DNA from: a virus
Strand: one strand, 5' to 3'
DNA length: 23,888 nucleotides
IMG/VR virus record: IMGVR_UViG_3300030333_001576
Location: 1-23,888 of that record
Below, piece after piece: positions 16,229 through 23,888 of the stretch. Position 1 is the first letter of the stretch. Each line of letters opens with the position of its first letter. The notes beneath the pieces were generated by a model. That model ran no database searches. It worked only from the letters and a program-made list of their open reading frames with translations, and had not been told where the DNA came from. Made by a program: the position numbers and the translations under genes.

Positions 16229-18481
16229 TTATCTAAGAGCTGGGTAGATAAAGATAGTACCACCCATTCCAGTATGTGCTGTACACTGATAATATAGAGT
16301 ATCAGGAGCATTAAATGGAACTTCAAAAGTAATAGTTGATCCACCAGCACCATCATTATTAATTACACCAGAACCATATGCAGCACCAGTAGATCCATTA
16401 GCAGTGCTTTGAATTCTGAATGGATGAGCACCAGAAGAATTGCCATTAACAAACTGATATGTATTACCTCTTGCAAGGTATAGATCTGGATCATTTTCAG
16501 TAGCAGTAAATCCAACTCCTATAAATGTATAAGCACTAGTACCATTAGCACCTAATATCCATCTTCCACTAACAACTCTAGATGAGTCACCTGTGTAAGA
16601 TTTACCAGCACCAACTACAATACCAGTAGAACTACTTGTTACAGCAGATCCAACATTAGCAGTAGTTATATTAGCAGTAGTTAAGGTTGCTGTTGTACTA
16701 CCAAAGGTAGTAATAGTTCCAACTCCAGTAACATTTAATCCTGTCTGAATACCTGTTAGATTTAACCCAAGGGTATTACCATTAAGAACTAAACCACCAT
16801 TAGATGTAGTTACACCAGTAACAGTTAATCCATTAGCAGCAGTAATAGAAGCAACACTAATATCTGGAGTTCCAGTTAAACCTGAAGCAACTGTTGCAGT
16901 TGCAGAATTACCTGTACAAGATCCAGATGAACCTGAAGCATTACCTGTTACGTTTCCAGTTAAAGCACCACTAAAGGTGGTGGCAGTTAAAGTTCCGTTT
17001 GCTGAATTAAAAGCTAAATTAGAACCTGTTTTTGGTGGTAAATTTCCAGTTGCAGCAGTTACAAATAAGGGGAAACAAGTTGTATCAGTTGATTCATCAG
17101 CAGCAGTAACATTAGTTGCATTAGTTGCAGTAGCTGAAGTTACATTAGTTAAATTTGATCCATCACCATGAAATTCTTTTGCAGTAACAATTCCAACATA
17201 AGATCCAGCATCAATATTACCTTGATCTATAGTAACACCAGTACCAATTATAGCTTTAGTTAATGTTGGACTACCACTTACATTAGAAATATCACCAAAG
17301 TAGAAGTTAGAATAAACATCAGTAACTTGAAGTGATGTAGCACCAGTTACAATACCAACAGTAGTAACACCAGATACAGTTAATCCAGTTGTAACACCAC
17401 TTATATTCAGTCCTCTAACAGTTCCAGGAACATAAAGAGTTCCAACAGTACCTAAACCAGAAACATTGATATCTGTAAAGTCATTTGGACCTGCTTCTAT
17501 AGCAGCCTCAATTGTATCTCTGGTTGTAGTATCTAAAGAAGCAATATTTTGTAATTGTCTTGCACTACTGATGACTTGATTAGTTCCAACTTTAAATGCA
17601 GTAGCAGTAGCAATACCAGTGGTAAAGTTAGCATTTAAAGCACTACCACTACATGAAATACTTGCAACAGTAATATTAGGAGTACCCTGCAATCCTTCAG
17701 CATTAGCAGCAAGAGTAGCATTAGAAGCAGTACCAGTTACATTACCAGTTACATTACCTTCTACATTTCCTTTTAATAGAGATATTGTAGCAATACCAGT
17801 AGAAGAAGCAAAATCAATACCACTGGAATTGATTGTCATTCCAGCACCAATTACAGCAGATGTAATTATTCCACTATTAATATTTGCTGTTGCTAAATTA
17901 GCAGTACCACTATTTTGTATAGTTACTAAAGTTGCTGTATCAGTAATACTAATTGCTGTTGCAGCAATACCTGTATTATCAATAGTAACTGTGTTTAGAC
18001 CAACATATGAACCATCTCCAGTATCTCTAACTGCCAAAGAATTTGCTGTTACTGCACCACCAACATTAACTCCAAAAGAATTAATAGTAGTGATACCAGC
18101 AATCTTTGCAGTATCATATAAAATTGCATTTTGAGCAGTTATAATACCTGCTACATCATATCCAGCACTCGAAAAAGTATTAATTCCACTTATCTTAGCA
18201 TCAGTAGCAAAAGTAACTATACCTGCACTATAAATCTGTCTTGAGTTAATTACTGCTGTATTAGCAGTTCCTGTAATAGTAGGAGCACCAAAGGAGGTTG
18301 ATATACTCAGAGCACCATCAACAGCAATAGAACTAACAATTCCTACAAATAAATTAGTCCCATCACCCAGTTTCCCATAAACCTCATCAAAGTTTTCATT
18401 AACTTTAACGGCACCAGCTAAGAGGCTATCACCCGTTCCGTCATTCGGACTTGATCCAGTACTAATTCCTTGTTTCGCCAT
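16229..18481 (-). CDS. Fibre-like protein with C-terminal cupredoxin-like domain
   Basis: A 750-residue protein. The N-terminus (MAKQGISTGSSPNDGTGDSL, then KVNENFDEVYGKLGDG) is a head seen on many marine phage fibres. Residues about 45-630 are Gly/Thr/Ser/Val/Ala-rich fibre repeats (GIVTA, GITT, SGALTGNVTGN, LTGTPDISVASI), with an internal imperfect duplication. Residues about 648-750 form a separate domain: DLYLARGNTYQFVN, then HPFRI (His686), then ITFEVPFNAPDTLYYQC (Cys733), TAH (His736), TGM (Met739), GGTIFI. This is the strand order and ligand set of a type 1 copper cupredoxin, with C-x2-H-x2-M spacing as in amicyanin. It lies between a giant structural gene and gp8, so it is probably a tail or baseplate fibre; the receptor is unknown. 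AATAAATA lies 28 nt upstream, and no ribosome site is evident. Confidence 0.88.
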   Translation of the reverse strand: MAKQGISTGSSPNDGTGDSLLAGAVKVNENFDEVYGKLGDGTNLFVGIVSSIAVDGALSISTSFGAPTITGTANTAVINSRQIYSAGIVTFATDAKISGINTFSSAGYDVAGIITAQNAILYDTAKIAGITTINSFGVNVGGAVTANSLAVRDTGDGSYVGLNTVTIDNTGIAATAISITDTATLVTIQNSGTANLATANINSGIITSAVIGAGMTINSSGIDFASSTGIATISLLKGNVEGNVTGNVTGTASNATLAANAEGLQGTPNITVASISCSGSALNANFTTGIATATAFKVGTNQVISSARQLQNIASLDTTTRDTIEAAIEAGPNDFTDINVSGLGTVGTLYVPGTVRGLNISGVTTGLTVSGVTTVGIVTGATSLQVTDVYSNFYFGDISNVSGSPTLTKAIIGTGVTIDQGNIDAGSYVGIVTAKEFHGDGSNLTNVTSATATNATNVTAADESTDTTCFPLFVTAATGNLPPKTGSNLAFNSANGTLTATTFSGALTGNVTGNASGSSGSCTGNSATATVASGLTGTPDISVASITAANGLTVTGVTTSNGGLVLNGNTLGLNLTGIQTGLNVTGVGTITTFGSTTATLTTANITTANVGSAVTSSSTGIVVGAGKSYTGDSSRVVSGRWILGANGTSAYTFIGVGFTATENDPDLYLARGNTYQFVNGNSSGAHPFRIQSTANGSTGAAYGSGVINNDGAGGSTITFEVPFNAPDTLYYQCTAHTGMGGTIFIYPALR
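16232..16540 (-). other. Cupredoxin-like domain coding segment
   Basis: Residues about 648-750 of the fibre-like protein. The candidate copper ligands are His686 (codon at 16424-16426), Cys733, His736 and Met739. The family resemblance comes from motif order and spacing only; metal binding is inferred. Confidence 0.7.
16852..16969 (-). repeat. Internal duplication in fibre gene, copy 2
   Basis: Encodes GNVTGNASGS ... SATATVASGLTGTPDISVASI. It pairs with copy 1 at about 17661-17771 (GNVTGTASNATLAANAEGLQ, then GTPNITVASI). The copies are similar at protein level and diverged at DNA level. Confidence 0.6.
17661..17771 (-). repeat. Internal duplication in fibre gene, copy 1
   Basis: The earlier copy of the GNVTG ... 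LQGTPNITVASI block. The shared order is GNVTG, Ala/Thr/Asn-rich spacer, G[LT]xGTP[DN]I[ST]VASI. Confidence 0.6.
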
Positions 18482-18509
18482 TATTCGCTAGGTTATTATT
18501 CCGTAAAGG

Positions 18510-18517
18510 TATTTATT
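18510..18517 (-). promoter_or_regulatory. Candidate late promoter for the fibre gene
   Basis: AATAAATA lies 28 nt ahead of the ATG at 18481. Its first two bases belong to the TAA stop of the giant upstream gene. It is identical to the octamer ahead of gp8. Confidence 0.55.
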
Positions 18518-21500
18518 ATGAAATGACATACTCATTCATTTTCAATGGTTTATGTCTAGTAATCACTGTTGAAGTAGATAAACCACTAATCCCATTATCA
18601 CCATAATAGGTAAATGTGTTACCTTCTTTTCTTTGTACTGTAATCTTACCCCAACTAAAGTGACCCATGTTAGGAGAAGTAGTAACAATACCAGAGTATG
18701 TGGTAATATTTTGAGTATCAAATGTAACTGTTCCTACACCAGTTTTATTTTGATCAAATTTATAATATGTAGAAGAGAAATTCTCTGTACTAATACCAGC
18801 AATATTACAGAAGACTCTTCTTACATCTGTAGTAAGACCTGTAAATGGTCCATTAATACCAGTAGCACCAATAGAAGCATTGGTTACAGTTACAGTTTCA
18901 GCACTAGCAACTTGATATACACAATCTAAGAATGATGTGGTAGCACCAACCTTAGTAGTAGTATCAGTCTTTCTAGTTTCTAGAGTTCCATCTCCAAATG
19001 TAAAGAAAGTATTATCTGCTATGAAGAAATCACCAGTAGTAATACCACTAACTGTGGTAGCAGCAGAAACAGGACCAGTTCCACCAGAAGCAACATCTCT
19101 CAAAGGAGATCCATCTGGAATATAGAAATCAAAGATGATTTGAGGTTTTCCACTTGTAGTAGTTGTACCAAATCCAACTATAGTTCCAAAATCACCTTCA
19201 TAAGCATCTACATCCACTTTAACTTCTCTTACTGCTTGAGGAGCAGCAATTTCTAGAACAGGTGGATTTGTAGTAGTATATCCAGTTCCAGCATTAGTAA
19301 CTGTTATTGATGTTACTGTTCCAGCAGCACCTACAGTACAAGTAGCAGTTGCTGTAACAAAACCACCACCTTCGGGAGGAGGAGAGAAAGAAAGTGTAGG
19401 AACTGCTGTATATCCAAGTCCAACATTAGTTAAATCTACAGAACTAACAGTACCAGTATCAGAAACTATAGCAGTAGCAATAGCAACTATCTTATCGTCC
19501 TGTTCTGTAATATCAATAAAGTTCTGTAGAGTATCTCTACTAGCAGACTGTTCATTATATTGATTAAAGAATGGTCTAACAGTATCAACATAGATGTATG
19601 TTGTACCTGCTCCTATTGGTTGTGTTACAAAAGCAGTAGGGAATACATCTGCTTCTAATTCAACCCTATCCTTTCCAACTGGTCTATTATTAACAATTAG
19701 ATCACTAGTTTGTTTTCTCCAGTTAGCAGGTCTTAATAGACTTATATCTGTTGTTATTCCTATTCTATTGTAAGGTGTAGTAGTTACACTATCAGAACTT
19801 AATGATGTAATTCCTACAATAGTTCTTGGTTCTTGATTTAATCCTGGTCCCTGTGGATATCCATTATATAATTTCTCTGGATTATTCTGAATATCTATTT
19901 GATCACCTTTCTTAATAGTTTTAGCAACATTTAATAATGCTACATCTATTCCAGGAGTTCCTTTATAGAAAAGAACATGTATATAATCATCAGCATTAGG
20001 AGCAGTTGAGAATACAATAGAACTTCCACCACTACCTAAGTTATATGCATACCCTGGTTTTTGAAGAAGACCATTAACAAATACTAATAGAGAATGAACA
20101 GGACTTACATTCCAACCAGGAGCAGTTTTAAGTGAAACAGGTTTATTATTAACCTTCATCTGAAAAACTGTTCTAAATCCATCCAAATCAGTACTAAAAT
20201 TATCTAATGCTTCAAGTTGTCCAAAATGCCATCCAGAGAATTCGTCAGTATGAATCTTTTGTACTGTAAGTTCAAAGTCTCTATGACTAGTAGAACTTGT
20301 AGTAGGAATTCCAGTTGCTCCACCAGTAGCAACAGTTAATATTTCACCATTACCATATCCAAATCCTTCTCTCTTAACTTTAAAGTCAACTACACTACCA
20401 CCCATTCCAACAACAATATCTACAGATGCGCTTTGTCCTGCTCCAGTAGTAGAATCAGGATCATATATTAAAGGAATGTTAGTGTAACTTAATGGAGCAT
20501 CTATTACCACTTCTGGTGGATCATATCTTTTAATAGTAACCACTGGAGCAGCAGTAGTAGTTCCAATACCTATTGCAGAACTAATAGTGTCTCCTGTACC
20601 AATAGTAAACTGACTTTGACCAACACTAACTACAGAAACATTAGCAATTAGAGTTACTTTACTAGTAGTTGATGAATTAGTAGTTTGAGCAATAGAAATT
20701 ATAGACCCTGTATTAATTCTACTTGTATCAGCAACACTTATAATTGTAGTTCCTGCAGCACCAGCAGCAGTCATAAAGGTTGTAGAATCAGTAGGATAAT
20801 AAGTATATCCAATTCCAGGATTAGTAACAGCAATACTTACGATATGACCACCACTAATAGCAGCAGTACCAATAGAAACGTAACTTGCTATACCTACACC
20901 ATAAGTCTGAACTCCAACATTAACTGTAGTCTGGATTCCAGATCTATATCCAGAACCAGTATTACCTATACTGATAGAAGTAATAGTTCCAACACCAGAA
21001 ACAATAGCAGTACCACCAGCAGCAACTAAAGGTTGATAACCTAATCCACCAGCAGATCCAACAGAAAGAATCTTACCACCATTAGGATAATTAGTTCTAT
21101 TTGCATTCTCACCTAAAACAGTATCAGTTGGTCTACGATATGCTGCAAGAGATGTTTCTTCTCCAGTAAATGTAACAGTACTACCAGCACCAGTTTCACC
21201 AAAACTATAATTTCCTTGTTGAGTACTTGCAGGTTCTTGGAACATATCATTGATCAAGAGTACTCCATTATAAGTAGAGAATCCTAAAGCATTAGTTTCA
21301 CTAGTACCATATCCAGTTGTAAGAGTGAAAGCACTCTGAATTCCAGTAAATTGATCTGAAATATCATTGAAAACTGCATTAGTAGTATAAGTTTCCTTAG
21401 TAGACCTTGGAGGTGCAGTTCTGGTAAAGATTCTACCGTGGAAAGTAGAATGAGTAACAAGACCAACCCAAGAAGTTTCATCTGGATCAGAAGTAGTACT

Positions 21501-23888
21501 TAAAGGAGTATTTCCTTTTGGTGCTTGTGCAAAATGAAGAGTATTTAATGCAATATTATAATTTCCACTCAACTTAGTAACAATAGATCCATTACTATGA
21601 GCTTCCACAGGAGTTCCTAGTTGACCCCTCAATAAAGTTAGATTATTCCCGTTAACACCTACATCTAATACTTTACAGATCTCGTCGTCGATTTTAACTA
21701 GGTCCGCAGCGGCAAATGACGTTATTCCAACTACAGGAGTATTTTGTCCAAATACTATAGCTTGTGATAAAGCAGTAGTAACAGCAGTTCCTGCAATAGG
21801 AGACTGAATCATATTATCAATAGTTATTAATGATTTGGAATTTTGATTAGTAGCAGTAATATGATGAGAAGTTCCTATACCAACTGAATTTAATTCAAAT
21901 GTTTCTGGAACCTGTTGTAAAGCTTTAGCAGCACTTTCGGCAAATCTTAATCCAGAATCAGAGAATTTAACAACATATAATTCAGTAGGAAGTTTAGTAG
22001 TGGTTACTCCAGCAACAGTAGCAGCTTTAATTCCTACAGCATTAGCAGTACTTGAACCAGTGTAACTATAATTAACCTTTTCACCTGTAACAAAGTAATG
22101 ATCAGGAATATCAACAGTATTATTAGTTAAGTTAATTCCATTACCACCTGTTCCAGCATCAGTAGAACCATCAAATATTCTTCTAAAGATTTGCTTTTCA
22201 TTATGCTTTAAGTTAAATGCTGTTTGAAGATCTAACTTAGTTCCAACATATCTACCAAATTTACTGTACCATTCTATATTATCTAAATCTAAACTAGGTG
22301 CTAAAGGAATATTATCATAAATCTGCATCTCAATACCAAAGGTCTTGACATGTACAGAAGCACCAGCTCTAGGACTATAAGTTATATCTACACTATCACC
22401 TACCAATTGAGCATCAACTGTTCCCAAACTAGTAGTATTAAGACCGACATTAGCAAAATCAACAGTTACTACATTCGATGCTGAGTTTAAAACAGCAACT
22501 TCAAAACACTCATACTGACCAGTAGAAGCAGCATTAGCACCTTCTACAGATACAAAGTAATATCCAGTAGATGCTTTGAAATCAAATCCAGAACCATCTG
22601 TTCCATAAGATGCTATAGGAGTAGCAGTAGACCCTACACCAACAGTTTGTTTGTTTGAAGTAAGTCTACCAATATCTAAAGTTACAGAACCAATACCACT
22701 AGAACCATATTTCTCTAAAGCAATAAAGGAAGCATTTGCTGTAACAGCAGCACCTACACTTTCATGGAAATCTAATTTAACATGACCACCTTCAATTTTA
22801 GCATAATAGGTTCCAAATCCAACATCTAAAGAATCAGGAGAAAGACTATTAGTAAGATCTCCATATTGGTTAAATGCTACCTTAGTACCATCATGAATGA
22901 GGTTAAATTCACTTCCTACAAACTCTTGAACATTATTTTCAAGTTGAACCATAATATGAGCAGATCTATAATCTACTCCAAATTCAACAACATTAGCACT
23001 TACACCAGCACCAATATTAGCTTGTGAATCACCTAAGTAACATGAATCACCTAAAGCAGTACTTGCTACACCAACAATATTATCTTTAACACTTATAGAA
23101 ACATTAGAAATATCATATAAATTATACTCATTCTTAATAGGAACAAAAGTTAAATCCCAACCTTCTTTCTTAGGAGCATAATCAAAAGTTCCTAATTCTG
23201 GATAGGTTTCTATAGTTGCATACTCATTAATATATGCAACATTATCATGCTGAAGAAGAGAAACAATAGAGAATTGTCTTTCATCAGAATAAGTTTGATC
23301 TTTTACTAAAGTAAAGATTTTGTTGAATACATCATTATCAGTAAATTCACCAACAGTAGAGAATTTAGTAGGTCTTTCTCTATCATTAAATGTATCACTA
23401 AAGTCATCTATATCAAGTGCTCTATTTCCAATAGACTGATAATAATCAGTAATAGGTCTATTAGCAAATAAAACTTCCTTAGAGATTATTTGACCTCCTA
23501 CATCAACTGTAAGTTCACTTACATCGTCAAAATCAGGATATGATTGTACATCACCAAAACATTGCTGTTCAGCAACTAACTCAAAGTTAGCAGGCTCTGT
23601 TCTAGTAATAGCAGCATCTGGATCTTTACTTTCAATTTCTAAATCAGACCATCTATCAAATCCAGCAACATGACTTAATGCTTTTACATCATCACCCCAA
23701 GTATCAATAGGAACTTGTGATCTTAAAGCATATGAAAATCTTTGATAATATCCATTATCTGGAAGTCTTTGGAAACTATTGTTTAAGAATCCAGAATCAG
23801 ATTGGAATCCATGATTGACTGTTGCACCAGCACCAGTTGCAATTTCTGCTGCAAAATTAACATTCTTTTTAATATATGCTTGTACTCT
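18516..23888 (-). CDS. Giant tail/baseplate structural protein, 5' end beyond window
   Basis: An open frame runs without a stop from the right edge to the TAA at 18518-18516, giving 1790 in-window residues. I translated 23888-22953 by hand and it reads as good protein in the same frame (for example NNSFQRLPDNGYYQRFSYAL, RPITDYYQSIGNRALDIDDF, SYLGD-type turns), so the ATG at 22952 is internal. Visible parts: the YYQRFSYAL region; an IDDE-type module (about 21545-21745); five GxGY repeats (cores at 20946, 20805, 20355, 19410, 19278); YIHVLFYKGTPGIDVALLNV, typical of long marine T4-like virion proteins; and the C-terminus ITRHKPLKMNEYVIS. It sits upstream of gp8, the T4 gp7 position; homology to gp7 is not visible. 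A baseplate or tail structural role is inferred. Confidence 0.88.
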   Translation of the reverse strand, partial: RVQAYIKKNVNFAAEIATGAGATVNHGFQSDSGFLNNSFQRLPDNGYYQRFSYALRSQVPIDTWGDDVKALSHVAGFDRWSDLEIESKDPDAAITRTEPANFELVAEQQCFGDVQSYPDFDDVSELTVDVGGQIISKEVLFANRPITDYYQSIGNRALDIDDFSDTFNDRERPTKFSTVGEFTDNDVFNKIFTLVKDQTYSDERQFSIVSLLQHDNVAYINEYATIETYPELGTFDYAPKKEGWDLTFVPIKNEYNLYDISNVSISVKDNIVGVASTALGDSCYLGDSQANIGAGVSANVVEFGVDYRSAHIMVQLENNVQEFVGSEFNLIHDGTKVAFNQYGDLTNSLSPDSLDVGFGTYYAKIEGGHVKLDFHESVGAAVTANASFIALEKYGSSGIGSVTLDIGRLTSNKQTVGVGSTATPIASYGTDGSGFDFKASTGYYFVSVEGANAASTGQYECFEVAVLNSASNVVTVDFANVGLNTTSLGTVDAQLVGDSVDITYSPRAGASVHVKTFGIEMQIYDNIPLAPSLDLDNIEWYSKFGRYVGTKLDLQTAFNLKHNEKQIFRRIFDGSTDAGTGGNGINLTNNTVDIPDHYFVTGEKVNYSYTGSSTANAVGIKAATVAGVTTTKLPTELYVVKFSDSGLRFAESAAKALQQVPETFELNSVGIGTSHHITATNQNSKSLITIDNMIQSPIAGTAVTTALSQAIVFGQNTPVVGITSFAAADLVKIDDEICKVLDVGVNGNNLTLLRGQLGTPVEAHSNGSIVTKLSGNYNIALNTLHFAQAPKGNTPLSTTSDPDETSWVGLVTHSTFHGRIFTRTAPPRSTKETYTTNAVFNDISDQFTGIQSAFTLTTGYGTSETNALGFSTYNGVLLINDMFQEPASTQQGNYSFGETGAGSTVTFTGEETSLAAYRRPTDTVLGENANRTNYPNGGKILSVGSAGGLGYQPLVAAGGTAIVSGVGTITSISIGNTGSGYRSGIQTTVNVGVQTYGVGIASYVSIGTAAISGGHIVSIAVTNPGIGYTYYPTDSTTFMTAAGAAGTTIISVADTSRINTGSIISIAQTTNSSTTSKVTLIANVSVVSVGQSQFTIGTGDTISSAIGIGTTTAAPVVTIKRYDPPEVVIDAPLSYTNIPLIYDPDSTTGAGQSASVDIVVGMGGSVVDFKVKREGFGYGNGEILTVATGGATGIPTTSSTSHRDFELTVQKIHTDEFSGWHFGQLEALDNFSTDLDGFRTVFQMKVNNKPVSLKTAPGWNVSPVHSLLVFVNGLLQKPGYAYNLGSGGSSIVFSTAPNADDYIHVLFYKGTPGIDVALLNVAKTIKKGDQIDIQNNPEKLYNGYPQGPGLNQEPRTIVGITSLSSDSVTTTPYNRIGITTDISLLRPANWRKQTSDLIVNNRPVGKDRVELEADVFPTAFVTQPIGAGTTYIYVDTVRPFFNQYNEQSASRDTLQNFIDITEQDDKIVAIATAIVSDTGTVSSVDLTNVGLGYTAVPTLSFSPPPEGGGFVTATATCTVGAAGTVTSITVTNAGTGYTTTNPPVLEIAAPQAVREVKVDVDAYEGDFGTIVGFGTTTTSGKPQIIFDFYIPDGSPLRDVASGGTGPVSAATTVSGITTGDFFIADNTFFTFGDGTLETRKTDTTTKVGATTSFLDCVYQVASAETVTVTNASIGATGINGPFTGLTTDVRRVFCNIAGISTENFSSTYYKFDQNKTGVGTVTFDTQNITTYSGIVTTSPNMGHFSWGKITVQRKEGNTFTYYGDNGISGLSTSTVITRHKPLKMNEYVIS
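19242..19440 (-). repeat. Paired GxGY repeats in the giant protein
   Basis: Two adjacent copies: VDLTNVGLGYTAVPTLSFSP, and ITVTNAGTGYTTTNPPVLEI. Cores are at 19410-19421 and 19278-19289. They are close relatives of the gp14 repeats. Confidence 0.75.
20345..20980 (-). repeat. Dispersed GxGY repeats in the giant protein
   Basis: Three copies with cores GSGY (20946-20957), GIGY (20805-20816) and GFGY (20355-20366), each preceded by a short strand such as ISIGNT, IAVTNP or FKVKRE. Confidence 0.65.
21545..21745 (-). repeat. IDDE-type module in the giant protein
   Basis: GITSFAAADLVKIDDEICKV, then GNNLTLLRGQLGTPVEAHSN, then GSIVTKLSGNYNI. The order of motifs matches the inserted gp15 module and the DUF4815-type protein module. 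Part of it (about 21678-21725) has unusual codon use. Confidence 0.55.

Noticed and set aside
17619-18134. Plus-strand open frame of 171 codons opposite the fibre gene
   Set aside because: Its Val/Ala/Pro-rich translation is the mirror of the Gly/Thr/Asn-rich fibre codons; no ribosome site, and all supported genes lie on the other strand.
18516-22952. A complete 1478-residue gene starting at the ATG at 22952
   Set aside because: No ribosome site precedes this ATG and the frame is open and protein-like up to the window edge, so it is an internal methionine of a larger gene.

Overview
The window is part of the late virion gene cluster of a T4-like myovirus (contractile tail). The DNA is AT-rich (roughly 35% GC by eye), every credible gene lies on the minus strand, and there is no tRNA, IS element, CRISPR array or host gene. 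Gene order on the minus strand (right to left) is: giant tail/baseplate protein, fibre-like protein, gp8, a DUF4815-type giant protein, two small proteins, gp13, gp14, gp15, gp16, two extra genes, gp17. The gp8 ... gp13-14-15-16-17 order is that of T4. The protein style (valine/glycine/threonine-rich virion proteins, 'TGIITA' and 'GxGY' repeats, the DUF4815 protein, the LTYEDV/GLITARSGI fibre motif) matches marine T4-like phages of picocyanobacteria or Pelagibacter-type hosts. No auxiliary metabolic gene is present, so the host cannot be decided here.

Layout. 23888-18516: the 3' part of a very large structural gene that runs off the right edge. 18481-16229: a fibre-like protein ending in a cupredoxin-like domain with all four copper-ligand residues. 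16196-14625: gp8, a baseplate wedge subunit enlarged relative to T4. 14618-6696: a 2640-residue DUF4815-type protein in the place where T4 has 9-10-11-12-wac. 6693-6084: two small proteins. 6059-2340: gp13 and gp14 (neck), gp15 (tail sheath stabiliser) and gp16 (small terminase). 2359-387: two genes inserted between the terminase subunits, one a charged coiled coil with a fibre-type C-terminus, the other with a glycine-zipper segment. 373-1: the start of gp17 (large terminase ATPase).

The genes act together in late assembly: wedge and fibre parts build the baseplate periphery, gp13/gp14 close the head, gp15 caps the tail sheath, and gp16/gp17 package DNA. Expression appears to be a chain of short late transcription units. 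Octamers ending in TAAATA lie 20-28 nt ahead of five genes and in three cases overlap the stop codon of the preceding gene. Genes without such a motif often have a TGAGGT or GGAGGT ribosome site inside the end of the preceding gene.

The most interesting structure beyond ordinary annotation is modular. A GxGY repeat recurs in four different virion proteins, an 'IDDE...RG..GT...H' module in three, and fibre-type motifs in two. The terminase genes are split by two unexplained genes, and a fibre protein carries a predicted type 1 copper site.
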